Of a stretch of 27,405 nt of DNA, positions 1-7,664 are shown piece after piece. Every line of letters starts with the position of its first letter. The stretch's first letter is position 1. The DNA is from a virus: IMG/VR virus record IMGVR_UViG_3300042350_003533, positions 1 through 27,405 of that record. One strand, 5' to 3'. The translations under genes were made by a program, and so were the position numbers. Under the pieces are notes generated by a model that worked only from the letters and a program-made list of their open reading frames with translations, did no database searches and was not told the DNA's origin.

Positions 1-1
1 T

Positions 2-67
2 CGCTGTAGATTTAATATAAACTATGATAATATGAGACTTACTGAAACTGATGACATAACACATTAA
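2..67 (+). CDS. Possible 3' end of an upstream gene (partial)
   Basis: Frame 2 is open from the window edge to a TAA at 65-67, giving about 21 residues ending in MRLTETDDITH. It would stop 7 bases before the next start, which fits the tight packing here. The other two forward frames stop at 9 and 20, so the upstream gene could equally end there. No function can be read from so short a tail. Confidence 0.3.
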   Translation, partial: RCRFNINYDNMRLTETDDITH

Positions 68-74
68 AATAATT

Positions 75-509
75 ATGCAACACGATAAAATCTTCAACAA
101 TTCATACGGCGAACAAGATCCGTCTGAAAACCGAATATCGTTTAATGTTTCCAATACATACGGCGATGATATGGATCATGATGATAAGATGCACTATAAG
201 ATGCTCTTTACAAAAATTGATTCTCTTATTCGTGGAAGCGAATTTGAACATCTTAATATGGTCACAAAAGATGGCGTGATTAAGAAATTAAATAAAGTTC
301 AAATTAATAAGATATACTTTTATGTTATTGAACATTTAGGATCTGCCTATACAAGGATTGATCTATTCAGTGTCATATCAGATTATTTTGATGTTTTTCC
401 TAATAAGTTTTATAACTCATTATCAAATAAATTTAAGGATGAGCTAATTAAAGAACTAGACGATAAGTACAATATTTTAGAAAAACGAAAGATAAGAAAA
501 CTTTTTTAA
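75..509 (+). CDS. Hypothetical protein upstream of gp47
   Basis: A 144-residue acidic-then-basic protein that I do not recognise. The first 40 residues are rich in Asn, Asp and Ser and look disordered. The rest is hydrophobic/charged and probably helical, ending in the basic tail EKRKIRKLF. There is no signal peptide or membrane segment. Its stop codon is one base before the gp47 ATG (TAATATG), so it is probably co-transcribed and translationally coupled with the 47-46 recombination genes. A link to DNA metabolism is only guilt by association. Confidence 0.75.
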   Translation: MQHDKIFNNSYGEQDPSENRISFNVSNTYGDDMDHDDKMHYKMLFTKIDSLIRGSEFEHLNMVTKDGVIKKLNKVQINKIYFYVIEHLGSAYTRIDLFSVISDYFDVFPNKFYNSLSNKFKDELIKELDDKYNILEKRKIRKLF

Positions 510-510
510 T

Positions 511-1602
511 ATGAGTAGAATTTGGATGATTAGTGATACCCACCTTGGATGTAGATCAAATTCTGTTCTTTGGCTTAGTATCATTGAAGATTACTTTTTT
601 AACTTTTTCATACCTCTTGTTAAAAAGGAGTATAAGAAAGGAGATGTACTATTTCATTTAGGCGATGTTTTTGATAACCGCCAAAGTTTAAATCTTGCTG
701 CACAGGATTTAGGCATACGAGTTTTTGAAGAACTATCAAAGATATTTCCAGAGGTTCATATCATTGTAGGTAACCATGATATTATGAGAAAGAACTCAAA
801 TGATATTGCATCGGTTGACTGCCTTAAATATATTCCAAATGTTACTGTTCACAAAGAACCTAAGATACTTGAATATGATGGAGTTTCATGTTTACTTATG
901 CCTTGGAGAAGAAATGCAGAACATGAAAAGGAAACCTTAGCATCTATAAAGAAAAAGGTTGACTATATGTTTTGCCATACTGAAACACAAGGAGTACAAA
1001 CCAGTCCTAGTACTAAACATCTCCATGAAGGCGGAAATGATTTAAGTACATTTAAAAGATTTAAGAGAGTTTATTCTGGTCATATTCATTACAGACAAGA
1101 AAAGGAAAACTTTATTCTTGTTGGTAATCCATATCAAATGACAAGATCTGACCGTGGAAATACCAAAGGAATTTATCTGCTAGATCTTAAGACTGGTAAT
1201 CATGAATTTATCCAGAATGAGAGATCACCTATCTTTATTCGGTATTATATAAATGATATTCTAGAGAGGCGTATGGAGGATATACTTAATGAAATTAAAG
1301 ATAATTTTGTTGATATTAATATTCCATCTAACGTTTTAGGAAAGTATAACATTAATAAGTTTATGGATTTTCTTGATGGATATGCCAAGAAACTTGAACC
1401 TAAAATATATGACGAAGAAAACCCAATTGAATTAGATGACGATGTACAGTCTTCTGATTTTACTGGTGAATTTAATTTAATGACAATTGCTGCTGATTTT
1501 ATAAATGGTCTTAATTATGACGATGACTTAAAAGAAAGACTTATTAAATCAGTATCTGACTTATATAAACAAACACTAACACCTTCTTATGAGGATTCTT
1601 AA
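511..1602 (+). CDS. 47: Recombination endonuclease subunit, gp47-like (Mre11/SbcD family)
   Basis: 363 residues (T4 gp47 is about 340). The metallophosphoesterase motifs are all present in order: SDTHLG at 8-13, GDVFDNR at 51-57, GNHD at 87-90, a His in CHTE at 156, and GHIH at 190-193. These ligate two metal ions in the Mre11/SbcD nuclease. In T4, gp47 pairs with the ATPase gp46 to resect DNA ends for recombination-dependent replication. The next gene is that partner and overlaps this one by 14 bases. An acidic linker (about 290-320) precedes the C-terminal part, where Mre11 proteins contact the ATPase. No late-type promoter precedes it, which fits early/middle expression. Confidence 0.93.
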   Translation: MSRIWMISDTHLGCRSNSVLWLSIIEDYFFNFFIPLVKKEYKKGDVLFHLGDVFDNRQSLNLAAQDLGIRVFEELSKIFPEVHIIVGNHDIMRKNSNDIASVDCLKYIPNVTVHKEPKILEYDGVSCLLMPWRRNAEHEKETLASIKKKVDYMFCHTETQGVQTSPSTKHLHEGGNDLSTFKRFKRVYSGHIHYRQEKENFILVGNPYQMTRSDRGNTKGIYLLDLKTGNHEFIQNERSPIFIRYYINDILERRMEDILNEIKDNFVDINIPSNVLGKYNINKFMDFLDGYAKKLEPKIYDEENPIELDDDVQSSDFTGEFNLMTIAADFINGLNYDDDLKERLIKSVSDLYKQTLTPSYEDS

Positions 1603-3256
1603 GGTAGAATTTAGAAATTTTGCAAGTTATGGAAATAGAACTCAAGTAATTGAGTTTGATAAAGAGCAGAGCGATCTCTATCTGGTTCTTGGCGGAAATG
1701 GAGCCGGTAAAAGTACATTAGCTAAAGTTATAACATTTCTATGTTATGGTAGGGTTGAAGGAGCTAACCTACGTGATCTTCCTAACCGTGTAAATAATAA
1801 TCTTTGGGGTAAAATTTGGTTGGAAAGTAAAGGTAATCAAATTGAAATTGAAAGAGGAGTTTTACCAGGTATCTTTAATGTATCAATAAACGGTACAGAT
1901 TATGATGTTGCTGGTAAATCAAATCTACAAGAATTTTTGGAGACAGAGATTTATGAAATACCTTACCATGTATTTAAGAATGTTATTATCTTATCGGTTA
2001 ATGATTTTAAGTCATTTATTACCATGTCTCCGTTTGATAAGAAACAGATCATTGATAGGATCTTTGGTTTCTCTGTAATCAATCAGATGCGAGAATTGGT
2101 AAAGAATAAGAGAAAGATTATTATTGATGAGATCCGAACATTTGATGATGAGATCCGAACATTGGAAGAATCAATACAATCTGTCTTATTAAAGATAGAG
2201 CAGTATGAAGAAGCATCAAAAGAAAAGGATGCATCTAAAGTTGCCGAACTCAAGAAAAAGTTAGTTGATCTTAATGAAACTAGAAAAAAGTTAAAGGAGG
2301 CAAACGATAAGACTAGGATTAAGATTGATGATAATGATAAAAAGTATAAAGTTAAATCATCGAAAGAATCTGAAATTAAGTCAGAGATTAATGCCGTTAA
2401 AAAAGGATTAGAACTTTATCAAAATAATACATGCCCAACATGTAACTCTCCATTGGATTCTGAATTTCATCAACATATTAAAAAGGAAAAAGAAGATCTT
2501 TTAGAAACCTTAAATGCAAAGTATGAAAAGATCCAGTCTGAGGTTACTCAAATAGATGATGCTCTAACTGCGCTAAGGGAACAGGGTAAACAAATTCATG
2601 TAAAAGTTGGTCAACTTGAAACAACAATGAGTACTCTTAAGAATGAACTTATAGAATTAGCAGAAAAGGATGATGAATCATCTGGTCATCTTAAGGAATT
2701 GATAAAGGAATTTAAAGAAAAGAAAGAAGAAAAGGGAAATGTAAAACTTAAGAGCGAAGGTGAAGACTATTACTTAAGTATACTTGAAAATCTTATGGGA
2801 GATGATGGCATTAAGAATCTTGCTGTTAGATCAATTCTTCCATCTTTCAATAATAATATTCTTGTAATGGCCAAAGAAATGGGAATACCTTTTGGCATTA
2901 GGTTTGATGATAAGTTTAATTGTACCATTCATCATTTAGGTCAAGAGATAAGTCCTAAGACTTTAAGTACAGGTGAAAAGAAAAAGGTGGACTTTGTAAT
3001 TATCATGGCTTTAATTAAAATGATTAAAGTTAGATTCTCTAGTCTTAATATTCTATTCCTGGATGAAATCTTTTCTTCAATTGATTCTGATGGTGTTTAT
3101 CATATTATAAATATACTTCATGAAACTATCCAAGAGATAGGTCTTAATACCTTTGTAATTAACCACACCGTTCTACCTAGCGAATATTTTGACAAGAAAC
3201 TTGAAATCACTAAAGATGCTGGCTTTTCTGAGTTTACAATTGAAAGCATTAAATAA
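1589..3256 (+). CDS. 46: Recombination endonuclease ATPase subunit, gp46-like (Rad50/SbcC family)
   Basis: 555 residues, close to T4 gp46 (560). Walker A GGNGAGKST is at 35-43 (Lys41), followed by a Q-loop region, a long charged coiled coil, a CPTC zinc hook (Cys282, Cys285), a second coiled coil, the ABC signature LSTGE at 459-463, and Walker B with catalytic DE at 492-493. This is a complete Rad50-type SMC ATPase. It acts with gp47 on double-strand ends. The start overlaps the gp47 3' end by 14 bases, indicating coupling and equal expression. The hook and both ATPase halves are intact, so it should be functional. Confidence 0.94.
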   Translation: MRILKVEFRNFASYGNRTQVIEFDKEQSDLYLVLGGNGAGKSTLAKVITFLCYGRVEGANLRDLPNRVNNNLWGKIWLESKGNQIEIERGVLPGIFNVSINGTDYDVAGKSNLQEFLETEIYEIPYHVFKNVIILSVNDFKSFITMSPFDKKQIIDRIFGFSVINQMRELVKNKRKIIIDEIRTFDDEIRTLEESIQSVLLKIEQYEEASKEKDASKVAELKKKLVDLNETRKKLKEANDKTRIKIDDNDKKYKVKSSKESEIKSEINAVKKGLELYQNNTCPTCNSPLDSEFHQHIKKEKEDLLETLNAKYEKIQSEVTQIDDALTALREQGKQIHVKVGQLETTMSTLKNELIELAEKDDESSGHLKELIKEFKEKKEEKGNVKLKSEGEDYYLSILENLMGDDGIKNLAVRSILPSFNNNILVMAKEMGIPFGIRFDDKFNCTIHHLGQEISPKTLSTGEKKKVDFVIIMALIKMIKVRFSSLNILFLDEIFSSIDSDGVYHIINILHETIQEIGLNTFVINHTVLPSEYFDKKLEITKDAGFSEFTIESIK

Positions 3257-3259
3257 ATA
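3250..3259 (+). promoter_or_regulatory. Possible weak late promoter (gp15-like gene)
   Basis: TAAATAAATA contains AATAAATA, one mismatch from the T4 late -10 box TATAAATA. It overlaps the gp46 stop codon and lies 21 bases before the ATG at 3281, the same spacing as the better copies at 4281 and 14497. It lacks the TATATAAA core of the strong copies. Confidence 0.4.
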
Positions 3260-3280
3260 TACTGAAAATAATCGTTTCTA

Positions 3281-4261
3281 ATGTCAGCATATAATCAGGA
3301 GTTCAACAAGGATAATACCATTTTAAGATATGTAATGGTTGCTACTCTTGCAGAATTAAGAAATAAGGTTTACTATTATAACCAAATAGATGAGGATACT
3401 CTACAAAAAATAAATATCCCATTCTATTACTCAGTTACAGGTAATGAAAGATTCTTAATGGATAATTTCATATATGATGCAGCTGCTGATGGTAAAGCTT
3501 ATGGCGATTATGAAGTTGTACCTCGTGGCGTTTTACAGCTTAGTTCAATATCAATAGATTCTGGCAGTCAAACAAATAAATTTGTAAGAGGCGAATTTGT
3601 AAGAGAGTGGAATGGTCTGTTAAAAACATTTTCATTAGAGACTAACTTTCTTCCTTTAACTATGACATTTAGCATAACTGTTATATGTTCAAATAACCTT
3701 GAGATGTTAAAGGCAACTGAATCAATCTTAAGTAAGCTTTATAAGACTACATTATTTAATGTTGATTTAGGCATAATGAGAATCCAGGCAAGTATGGCTG
3801 TACCTGAAGATTTTAGTCAGGATAGACTTTTTGAATTTGCATTAAATGACAAGAAAGAATTTAATGTAACATTTGACCTTGAGGTTAAATCATTCGTTCC
3901 TGTTTTTGAAAATGGTATTCTTCTTAATGAAATTGCTGAATTAACTAGAGCTGCTATGGAATCTAATCCTAATGCAGAAGGTGTAGGTCTATTTAGATGT
4001 GGAGCTGATGGTAATGTAGGAATCTACTTTGGTGGAGTATTCCAGAAGTTTGAGTATACCGTTGATAATCTTGCAAAGGTTGCTCCAGAAAGTATCATAT
4101 CAAATCAACAATATGTTAATCCTAATGATATTAATAGAGGAGGACCTTACATAGAGTCTGAAACTACCTCGGCTGGGTTTAATCCAGATACGAAAAAATA
4201 CACCGATACGGAGACTGAGGCAAGTAAAGAATATAGAAATGCACAGGACGATGAAGGATAA
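3281..4261 (+). CDS. 15: Tail sheath stabilizer / tail completion protein, gp15-like
   Basis: 326 residues (T4 gp15 is about 272). From memory of T4 gp15 I see collinear similarity. An N-terminal aromatic/Arg segment runs into a strand with the INIPFYYS pattern (gp15 has IRVPITYAS). A central TMTFSITVICSNN segment is followed by a helix ending in ILSKLY (gp15: IYELSIFTRYEDD then EQILPYF). A late FNVTFDLEVKSFVPVF strand matches gp15 LTFEVNGWMYPPV. Gp15 caps the tail after sheath assembly and joins it to the neck. The extra C-terminal 90 residues, rich in Asn, Thr and Glu, are probably flexible. In T4, gene 15 sits beside 16; here it follows gene 46. Confidence 0.72.
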   Translation: MSAYNQEFNKDNTILRYVMVATLAELRNKVYYYNQIDEDTLQKINIPFYYSVTGNERFLMDNFIYDAAADGKAYGDYEVVPRGVLQLSSISIDSGSQTNKFVRGEFVREWNGLLKTFSLETNFLPLTMTFSITVICSNNLEMLKATESILSKLYKTTLFNVDLGIMRIQASMAVPEDFSQDRLFEFALNDKKEFNVTFDLEVKSFVPVFENGILLNEIAELTRAAMESNPNAEGVGLFRCGADGNVGIYFGGVFQKFEYTVDNLAKVAPESIISNQQYVNPNDINRGGPYIESETTSAGFNPDTKKYTDTETEASKEYRNAQDDEG

Positions 4262-4280
4262 TAACTTTAGGATCTTAGAA

Positions 4281-4288
4281 TATATAAA
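4281..4288 (+). promoter_or_regulatory. T4-type late promoter -10 box
   Basis: TATATAAA in the context GAATATATAAAAC, 21 bases before the ATG at 4310. It is the same element found before most virion genes in this window and contains TATAAA of the T4 late consensus TATAAATA. No -35 box is needed for gp55-directed initiation in T4. Confidence 0.75.
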
Positions 4289-4309
4289 ACAAATAAAAAA
4301 TCATCAAAT

Positions 4310-6139
4310 ATGAGTAAAGCAGTTAATGAAGGACAAACTCAAGTCTATTCGGATGGTAGTATTGAACCGCAATATGGTATAAATACTGATGCGCCATATC
4401 TTAATAACCCACCAAAGCAATTACTTGATCTTATTGCAGCTTTTTATAAAAGCGGTAAATCAGATAGTCAAGTTTTAGCAATCTTGGTAGGTATGGGAAC
4501 ACCGCAACAATTGGCATTATCTGGTATTAATGCATTTAAAGCCGCTACTCAGATGTATACAACTGAAAACAATCAAAAAAATCATAACAATATGAAATTT
4601 ACACTTGTAGGCTTATACGAAAATGTAATGAAAGCCATTAATGCATTAAATGAAATGGGAGAAGACAAATCAAGAGTTTCTTATTCTGCTAAAAATGCTC
4701 TTGGTATTTTAGAATCTTCTTTAGGATATTTTCCAATGAGATTCTCGAGCGGAGGTATTTCAATAATTAGCGAAGACATTGAAAATAATGTTAACCCAGC
4801 TCTTAAATATAAGATTGCAAAAACTCTTCATAGAGATCTTTCTTCTTCTGAATGGTTAAACCCAGTTAGAGAATTAAGAAGTTACATTATGGCTTCATAT
4901 GATTCTTCTAAATGGTCATTTAGAATTGCTGAGGCTATTGAAAGAACATCTGCACAAAAAGGTAAACTTTATGAAGGTTTAACTAATCAGTTAGAATCTC
5001 TTTTAAAAGAATCATCTGAAGATATTAAATCTAAGTTTACTTCAATTGCCGTAAAGAATCCTTGGTCTGCTGAATGTAAGAACATTCTAAACGAAATGGC
5101 TTCTTCTGATAAAAAGGCATATTCTAATAATGGAGGTAAGATTGGAAAGATCCTTTCTCCTGTATTAGAATCTGAAGAAGGATTAACATTCCACTTACAT
5201 GGAAAGAATTATATCTTTAATGAAGGCAAGATTTCTGAAACTGAAGTAAAGGATTCACGTTTCTTCGATGTTTTAGAAGGATTAAAAATGTTTAAACTTG
5301 ATGGTAGTTCATTAGTTACTTTTTCTGAAAATGGAAAAACTTTAGAATATAACATTGAAGAAGGTACATTAAGCTTAGGTGGTGTTGATCTTACTAATGC
5401 AAGTATTGTAGAATTAAAAGAATCTTTAATTGCAACTAGATTCTTTGGATATAGAGATCAGTGGAAAACTGATAATGTATGTAAATTCTTTGAGAATGTA
5501 GATCTTTTACACGAAATGGATAATTTCACTGGAATTACATCTACTGAATTCTTAAATCTTTTCTTAACCGTTATTGCTGTTGAGGAAGGCGTTTGGGTTA
5601 ATAAGGTTAACTTAGGAATGCAAATCAATGAAATGAAATTTTATTCATCAGCAACTGAGGTTGTCAAAATGATTAAAGAATTTATTAACTATGATGCATC
5701 TTCTATCTTATCTGAAAGATTAGTTGCTGAAGGAAATCAAAAAGCTATTACTGATAAGAAGAGAAATGAAATTAATGATAGGATCTCTTTCTTGGAAGAA
5801 AAGAAAGGTAGTATTACCGAAGCAATTAATAAATTAGGTAACTCTGAAGAATTACAAGAAGCCTTAAAACTTATCAATACTGAAATTACTAAATTTGAAA
5901 AGGAACTTCAGGAAACTTATTCAATAGTTGAAAAAAAAACTAAAAACCAATACCTAGATAATGGTTTTGTAGAGGCAACAATTGAAAACCCAGTATCAGG
6001 ATTTAAAGTAGATACTCAGGTTTATGTTAATGCTGAAGAATATGCTTCTTTAGGAGATAATGATTTATTAACATTCGTAGATCCTAAAAACGATAAAGAA
6101 CATATCGCTAAGAAAAAAGATCTTAAAGTTAAGCTCTAA
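4310..6139 (+). CDS. Large hypothetical protein, probable virion or assembly protein
   Basis: 609 residues with no family I can name. The N-terminal 90 residues contain LLDLIAAFYKSGKSDSQ and a Gly/Ala-rich helical stretch. The middle (about 290-380) looks like short beta strands (LHGKNYIFNEG, LVTFSENGKTLEY). A helical region follows, and a charged coiled coil occupies roughly residues 473-543. The C-terminal 60 residues look like a small beta domain with Lys-rich end (KKKDLKVKL). There is no signal peptide or membrane segment. A strong late promoter precedes it and a terminator follows, so it is a late single-gene unit after gp15-like. That expression pattern supports a structural or morphogenetic role, but this is inference. 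Confidence 0.8.
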   Translation: MSKAVNEGQTQVYSDGSIEPQYGINTDAPYLNNPPKQLLDLIAAFYKSGKSDSQVLAILVGMGTPQQLALSGINAFKAATQMYTTENNQKNHNNMKFTLVGLYENVMKAINALNEMGEDKSRVSYSAKNALGILESSLGYFPMRFSSGGISIISEDIENNVNPALKYKIAKTLHRDLSSSEWLNPVRELRSYIMASYDSSKWSFRIAEAIERTSAQKGKLYEGLTNQLESLLKESSEDIKSKFTSIAVKNPWSAECKNILNEMASSDKKAYSNNGGKIGKILSPVLESEEGLTFHLHGKNYIFNEGKISETEVKDSRFFDVLEGLKMFKLDGSSLVTFSENGKTLEYNIEEGTLSLGGVDLTNASIVELKESLIATRFFGYRDQWKTDNVCKFFENVDLLHEMDNFTGITSTEFLNLFLTVIAVEEGVWVNKVNLGMQINEMKFYSSATEVVKMIKEFINYDASSILSERLVAEGNQKAITDKKRNEINDRISFLEEKKGSITEAINKLGNSEELQEALKLINTEITKFEKELQETYSIVEKKTKNQYLDNGFVEATIENPVSGFKVDTQVYVNAEEYASLGDNDLLTFVDPKNDKEHIAKKKDLKVKL

Positions 6140-6155
6140 TTCTTAAAACTCATAT

Positions 6156-6188
6156 AAAAAGCTGACAGGTAAACTGTCGGCTTTTTTT
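6156..6188 (+). terminator. Rho-independent terminator
   Basis: A 9-bp stem AGCTGACAG / CTGTCGGCT (one G-U pair) with loop GTAAA is followed by seven T residues. An A-run before the stem could pair with the T-tract. It lies 17 bases after the 609-residue gene and separates it from the gp55-like gene. Confidence 0.85.
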
Positions 6189-6191
6189 GCA

Positions 6192-6199
6192 TATAATAA
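6192..6199 (+). promoter_or_regulatory. Possible weak promoter upstream of the gp55-like gene
   Basis: TATAATAA, 16 bases before the ATG at 6216 and just past a terminator. It differs from the TATATAAA late box and is closer to a generic TATAAT -10. A promoter is needed here because the terminator isolates the gene, but its type cannot be decided from sequence. Confidence 0.35.
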
Positions 6200-6215
6200 A
6201 AAAATAGTTCAGGTT

Positions 6216-6581
6216 ATGCCGAGAAAAAGGAATTACTTAAATAATAGAGATCTTTTAGATGAAATACGTAAATCAAAAGAACTTGATGAATTAACACCAA
6301 AGGCTCTAGAGTTCTTAATGTTATTAGCAGATAAATGTTCTACTAAACTTACCTATAGAGATCCTGCCGATAGAGAAGACTGTATTGCTTTTGCCTATAT
6401 GGATCTTTATCGTTATTGGAGAAACTTTGATCCAGAAAAAAGTGAAAATGCATTTGCATATTTTACTGAAATTGCAAAACGAGGTTTTGCAAAAGGCTGG
6501 AACAAATTACATCCTAAGAAGTATGCAGGTACCGTATCAATTGACGGTAGTGCAGATAGCGAAGGGATTTATACAATCTAG
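6216..6581 (+). CDS. 55: Late-transcription sigma factor, gp55-like (short form)
   Basis: 121 residues, against about 185 for T4 gp55. The N-terminus (NYLNNRDLLDEI) resembles T4 gp55 (YNYVNNKELLQAI). Residues about 51-98 read as sigma region 2: DREDCIAFAYMDLYRYWRNFDPE, then an aromatic helix AFAYFTEIAKRGF. These correspond to core-RNAP binding and -10 recognition. No region 4 is present, as in gp55. The short tail ends SEGIYTI and could be a reduced clamp-binding motif, since T4 gp55 ends with a hydrophobic/acidic motif that binds gp45; that is inference. The many TATATAAA boxes in this window are its expected targets. Followed by gp4 after 10 bases. Confidence 0.78.
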   Translation: MPRKRNYLNNRDLLDEIRKSKELDELTPKALEFLMLLADKCSTKLTYRDPADREDCIAFAYMDLYRYWRNFDPEKSENAFAYFTEIAKRGFAKGWNKLHPKKYAGTVSIDGSADSEGIYTI

Positions 6582-6591
6582 TATAATACCT

Positions 6592-7068
6592 ATGAGTATA
6601 AAAAATGTCAAACCAACAGTAAAGTCAGGATTTAAACAAGGTTATTATAAACCGCATCACCCTGAAAAGTATATAGGTCCTGCACCTATCATATATAGAA
6701 GTTCGTGGGAAAGAAAATTTTGTCATTGGTGTGATCATAATGAAAATGTAATTAGTTGGGTATCTGAACCGTTTGCAATTAAATACTTTAATGTTTTAGA
6801 CAAAAAGTTTCATAACTATTATCCAGACTTTTATGTTAAGATGGATAAGGATGGAATCATTGAGGAGTATGTAGTTGAAATAAAACCAAAAGAACAGTTA
6901 AGAAAACCAAACCCTCCTAAAGTTAAGACCAAAAAAGCAATTGAAAACTTTAAATATGTTTATGAAATGTATGTAAAGAATCTATGTAAAGCTGATGCTC
7001 TTAATAAGGCTGCGGCCCAAAGAAATTTTAAGGTTATGTTATTAACTGAAGATTCAAACCTTTTCTAA
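6592..7068 (+). CDS. 4: Head completion protein, gp4-like (PD-(D/E)XK-like motif)
   Basis: 158 residues from the ATG at 6592, close to T4 gp4 (about 150; also called gp50/65). The longer open frame from 6385 lies inside the gp55 gene and is rejected. Similarity to remembered T4 gp4 runs through the centre: IYRSSWERKFCHWCDHN (T4 TYRSNWEKFFFEWLDKN), an ISWVSEPFAIKYF segment (T4 IAWGSETAVIPYF), YYPDFYVKM (T4 YFMDIWMKD), VVEIKPKEQ (T4 FIEIKPKKE), and the LLTED near the end (T4 ILTED). Asp79, Glu96 and Lys98 fit the PD...(D/E)XK nuclease core, so a DNA-end or connector role in filled heads is plausible. It follows gp55-like closely and ends 1 base before the next gene. Confidence 0.88.
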   Translation: MSIKNVKPTVKSGFKQGYYKPHHPEKYIGPAPIIYRSSWERKFCHWCDHNENVISWVSEPFAIKYFNVLDKKFHNYYPDFYVKMDKDGIIEEYVVEIKPKEQLRKPNPPKVKTKKAIENFKYVYEMYVKNLCKADALNKAAAQRNFKVMLLTEDSNLF

Positions 7069-7069
7069 G

Positions 7070-7645
7070 ATGATTATAGGGAATTTTACAGATGATTTAG
7101 ATTTATACATTGCAGAGAATAAAGGGCAGGCTCGTGCTTCTAAAGCATCCTCTAATGATTTATTAGCAGCAGGAATAAAAGGCACAGGAGTATTGGATCA
7201 AGGAAGAATGTATACTTTTAGATACTTTACTGAAGATGAAGACTTTTATGATACGTTTCCTATTGTAATTGGTTTAGGTGCGGTACCTGGGTCAAGAACT
7301 AATCAACTTGGTATTAATTTACATTACCTACCGTATGATGCAAGAATACCTTTTATTGAGGATATCATAAAATCATTTGGATCTTTCTTTAAATCTCAAT
7401 TTAATTTTGCTGGAGAAATAGCAAAACAATCATACAATAAAAATTTTACTTATGAGGCTGTTAAAAAATCATTAGGTAGAAAATATAACTTAACATATGC
7501 AATTAGACAGTACAGGTTAGATCGAATGAAGGATCCTAAAATCATAGGATATGAAGATTGGTATATGGGTGCGGTTAATGATGATAACAATTTCTTCGGT
7601 GGAGATATTAATCAGGCGCAAGCATTATATTACAAGAATATATAA
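7070..7645 (+). CDS. Hypothetical protein, probable virion component
   Basis: 191 residues. The recognisable part is about residues 45-95: MYTFRYF, then YDTFPIVIGLG, then LGINLHYLPYDARIPF. I have an impression of a similar Tyr/Phe-Pro and GLNLHYLP signature in unassigned proteins of other T4-like phages, but cannot name the family with confidence. The C-terminal half is basic and Tyr-rich (KYNLTYAIRQYRLDRMKD). In T4, gene 4 is followed by gene 53, but this protein does not look like gp53. It starts 1 base after gp4, and its stop codon overlaps the late promoter of the portal gene. Confidence 0.8.
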   Translation: MIIGNFTDDLDLYIAENKGQARASKASSNDLLAAGIKGTGVLDQGRMYTFRYFTEDEDFYDTFPIVIGLGAVPGSRTNQLGINLHYLPYDARIPFIEDIIKSFGSFFKSQFNFAGEIAKQSYNKNFTYEAVKKSLGRKYNLTYAIRQYRLDRMKDPKIIGYEDWYMGAVNDDNNFFGGDINQAQALYYKNI

Positions 7646-7646
7646 A
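7639..7646 (+). promoter_or_regulatory. T4-type late promoter -10 box (portal)
   Basis: TATATAAA in GAATATATAAAAC, 18 bases before the portal ATG. It overlaps the final codons and stop of the preceding gene, so the upstream reading frame ends in NI to accommodate the box. Confidence 0.75.
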
Positions 7647-7664
7647 ACATAATAACTACAGAAT

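Noticed and set aside
5931-5945. A-run in the 609-residue gene as a programmed frameshift site
   Set aside because: The reading frame continues smoothly on both sides and the alternative frames close quickly. There is no downstream structure.
6581-6590. TATAATAC before gp4 as a promoter
   Set aside because: It ends 2 bases before the ATG, leaving no room for initiation and a leader.
6385-7068. Long open frame read as a 227-residue gene
   Set aside because: Its first 69 residues lie within the gp55-like gene in another frame and look like shadow sequence. The gp4 similarity starts after the ATG at 6592, which is used instead.
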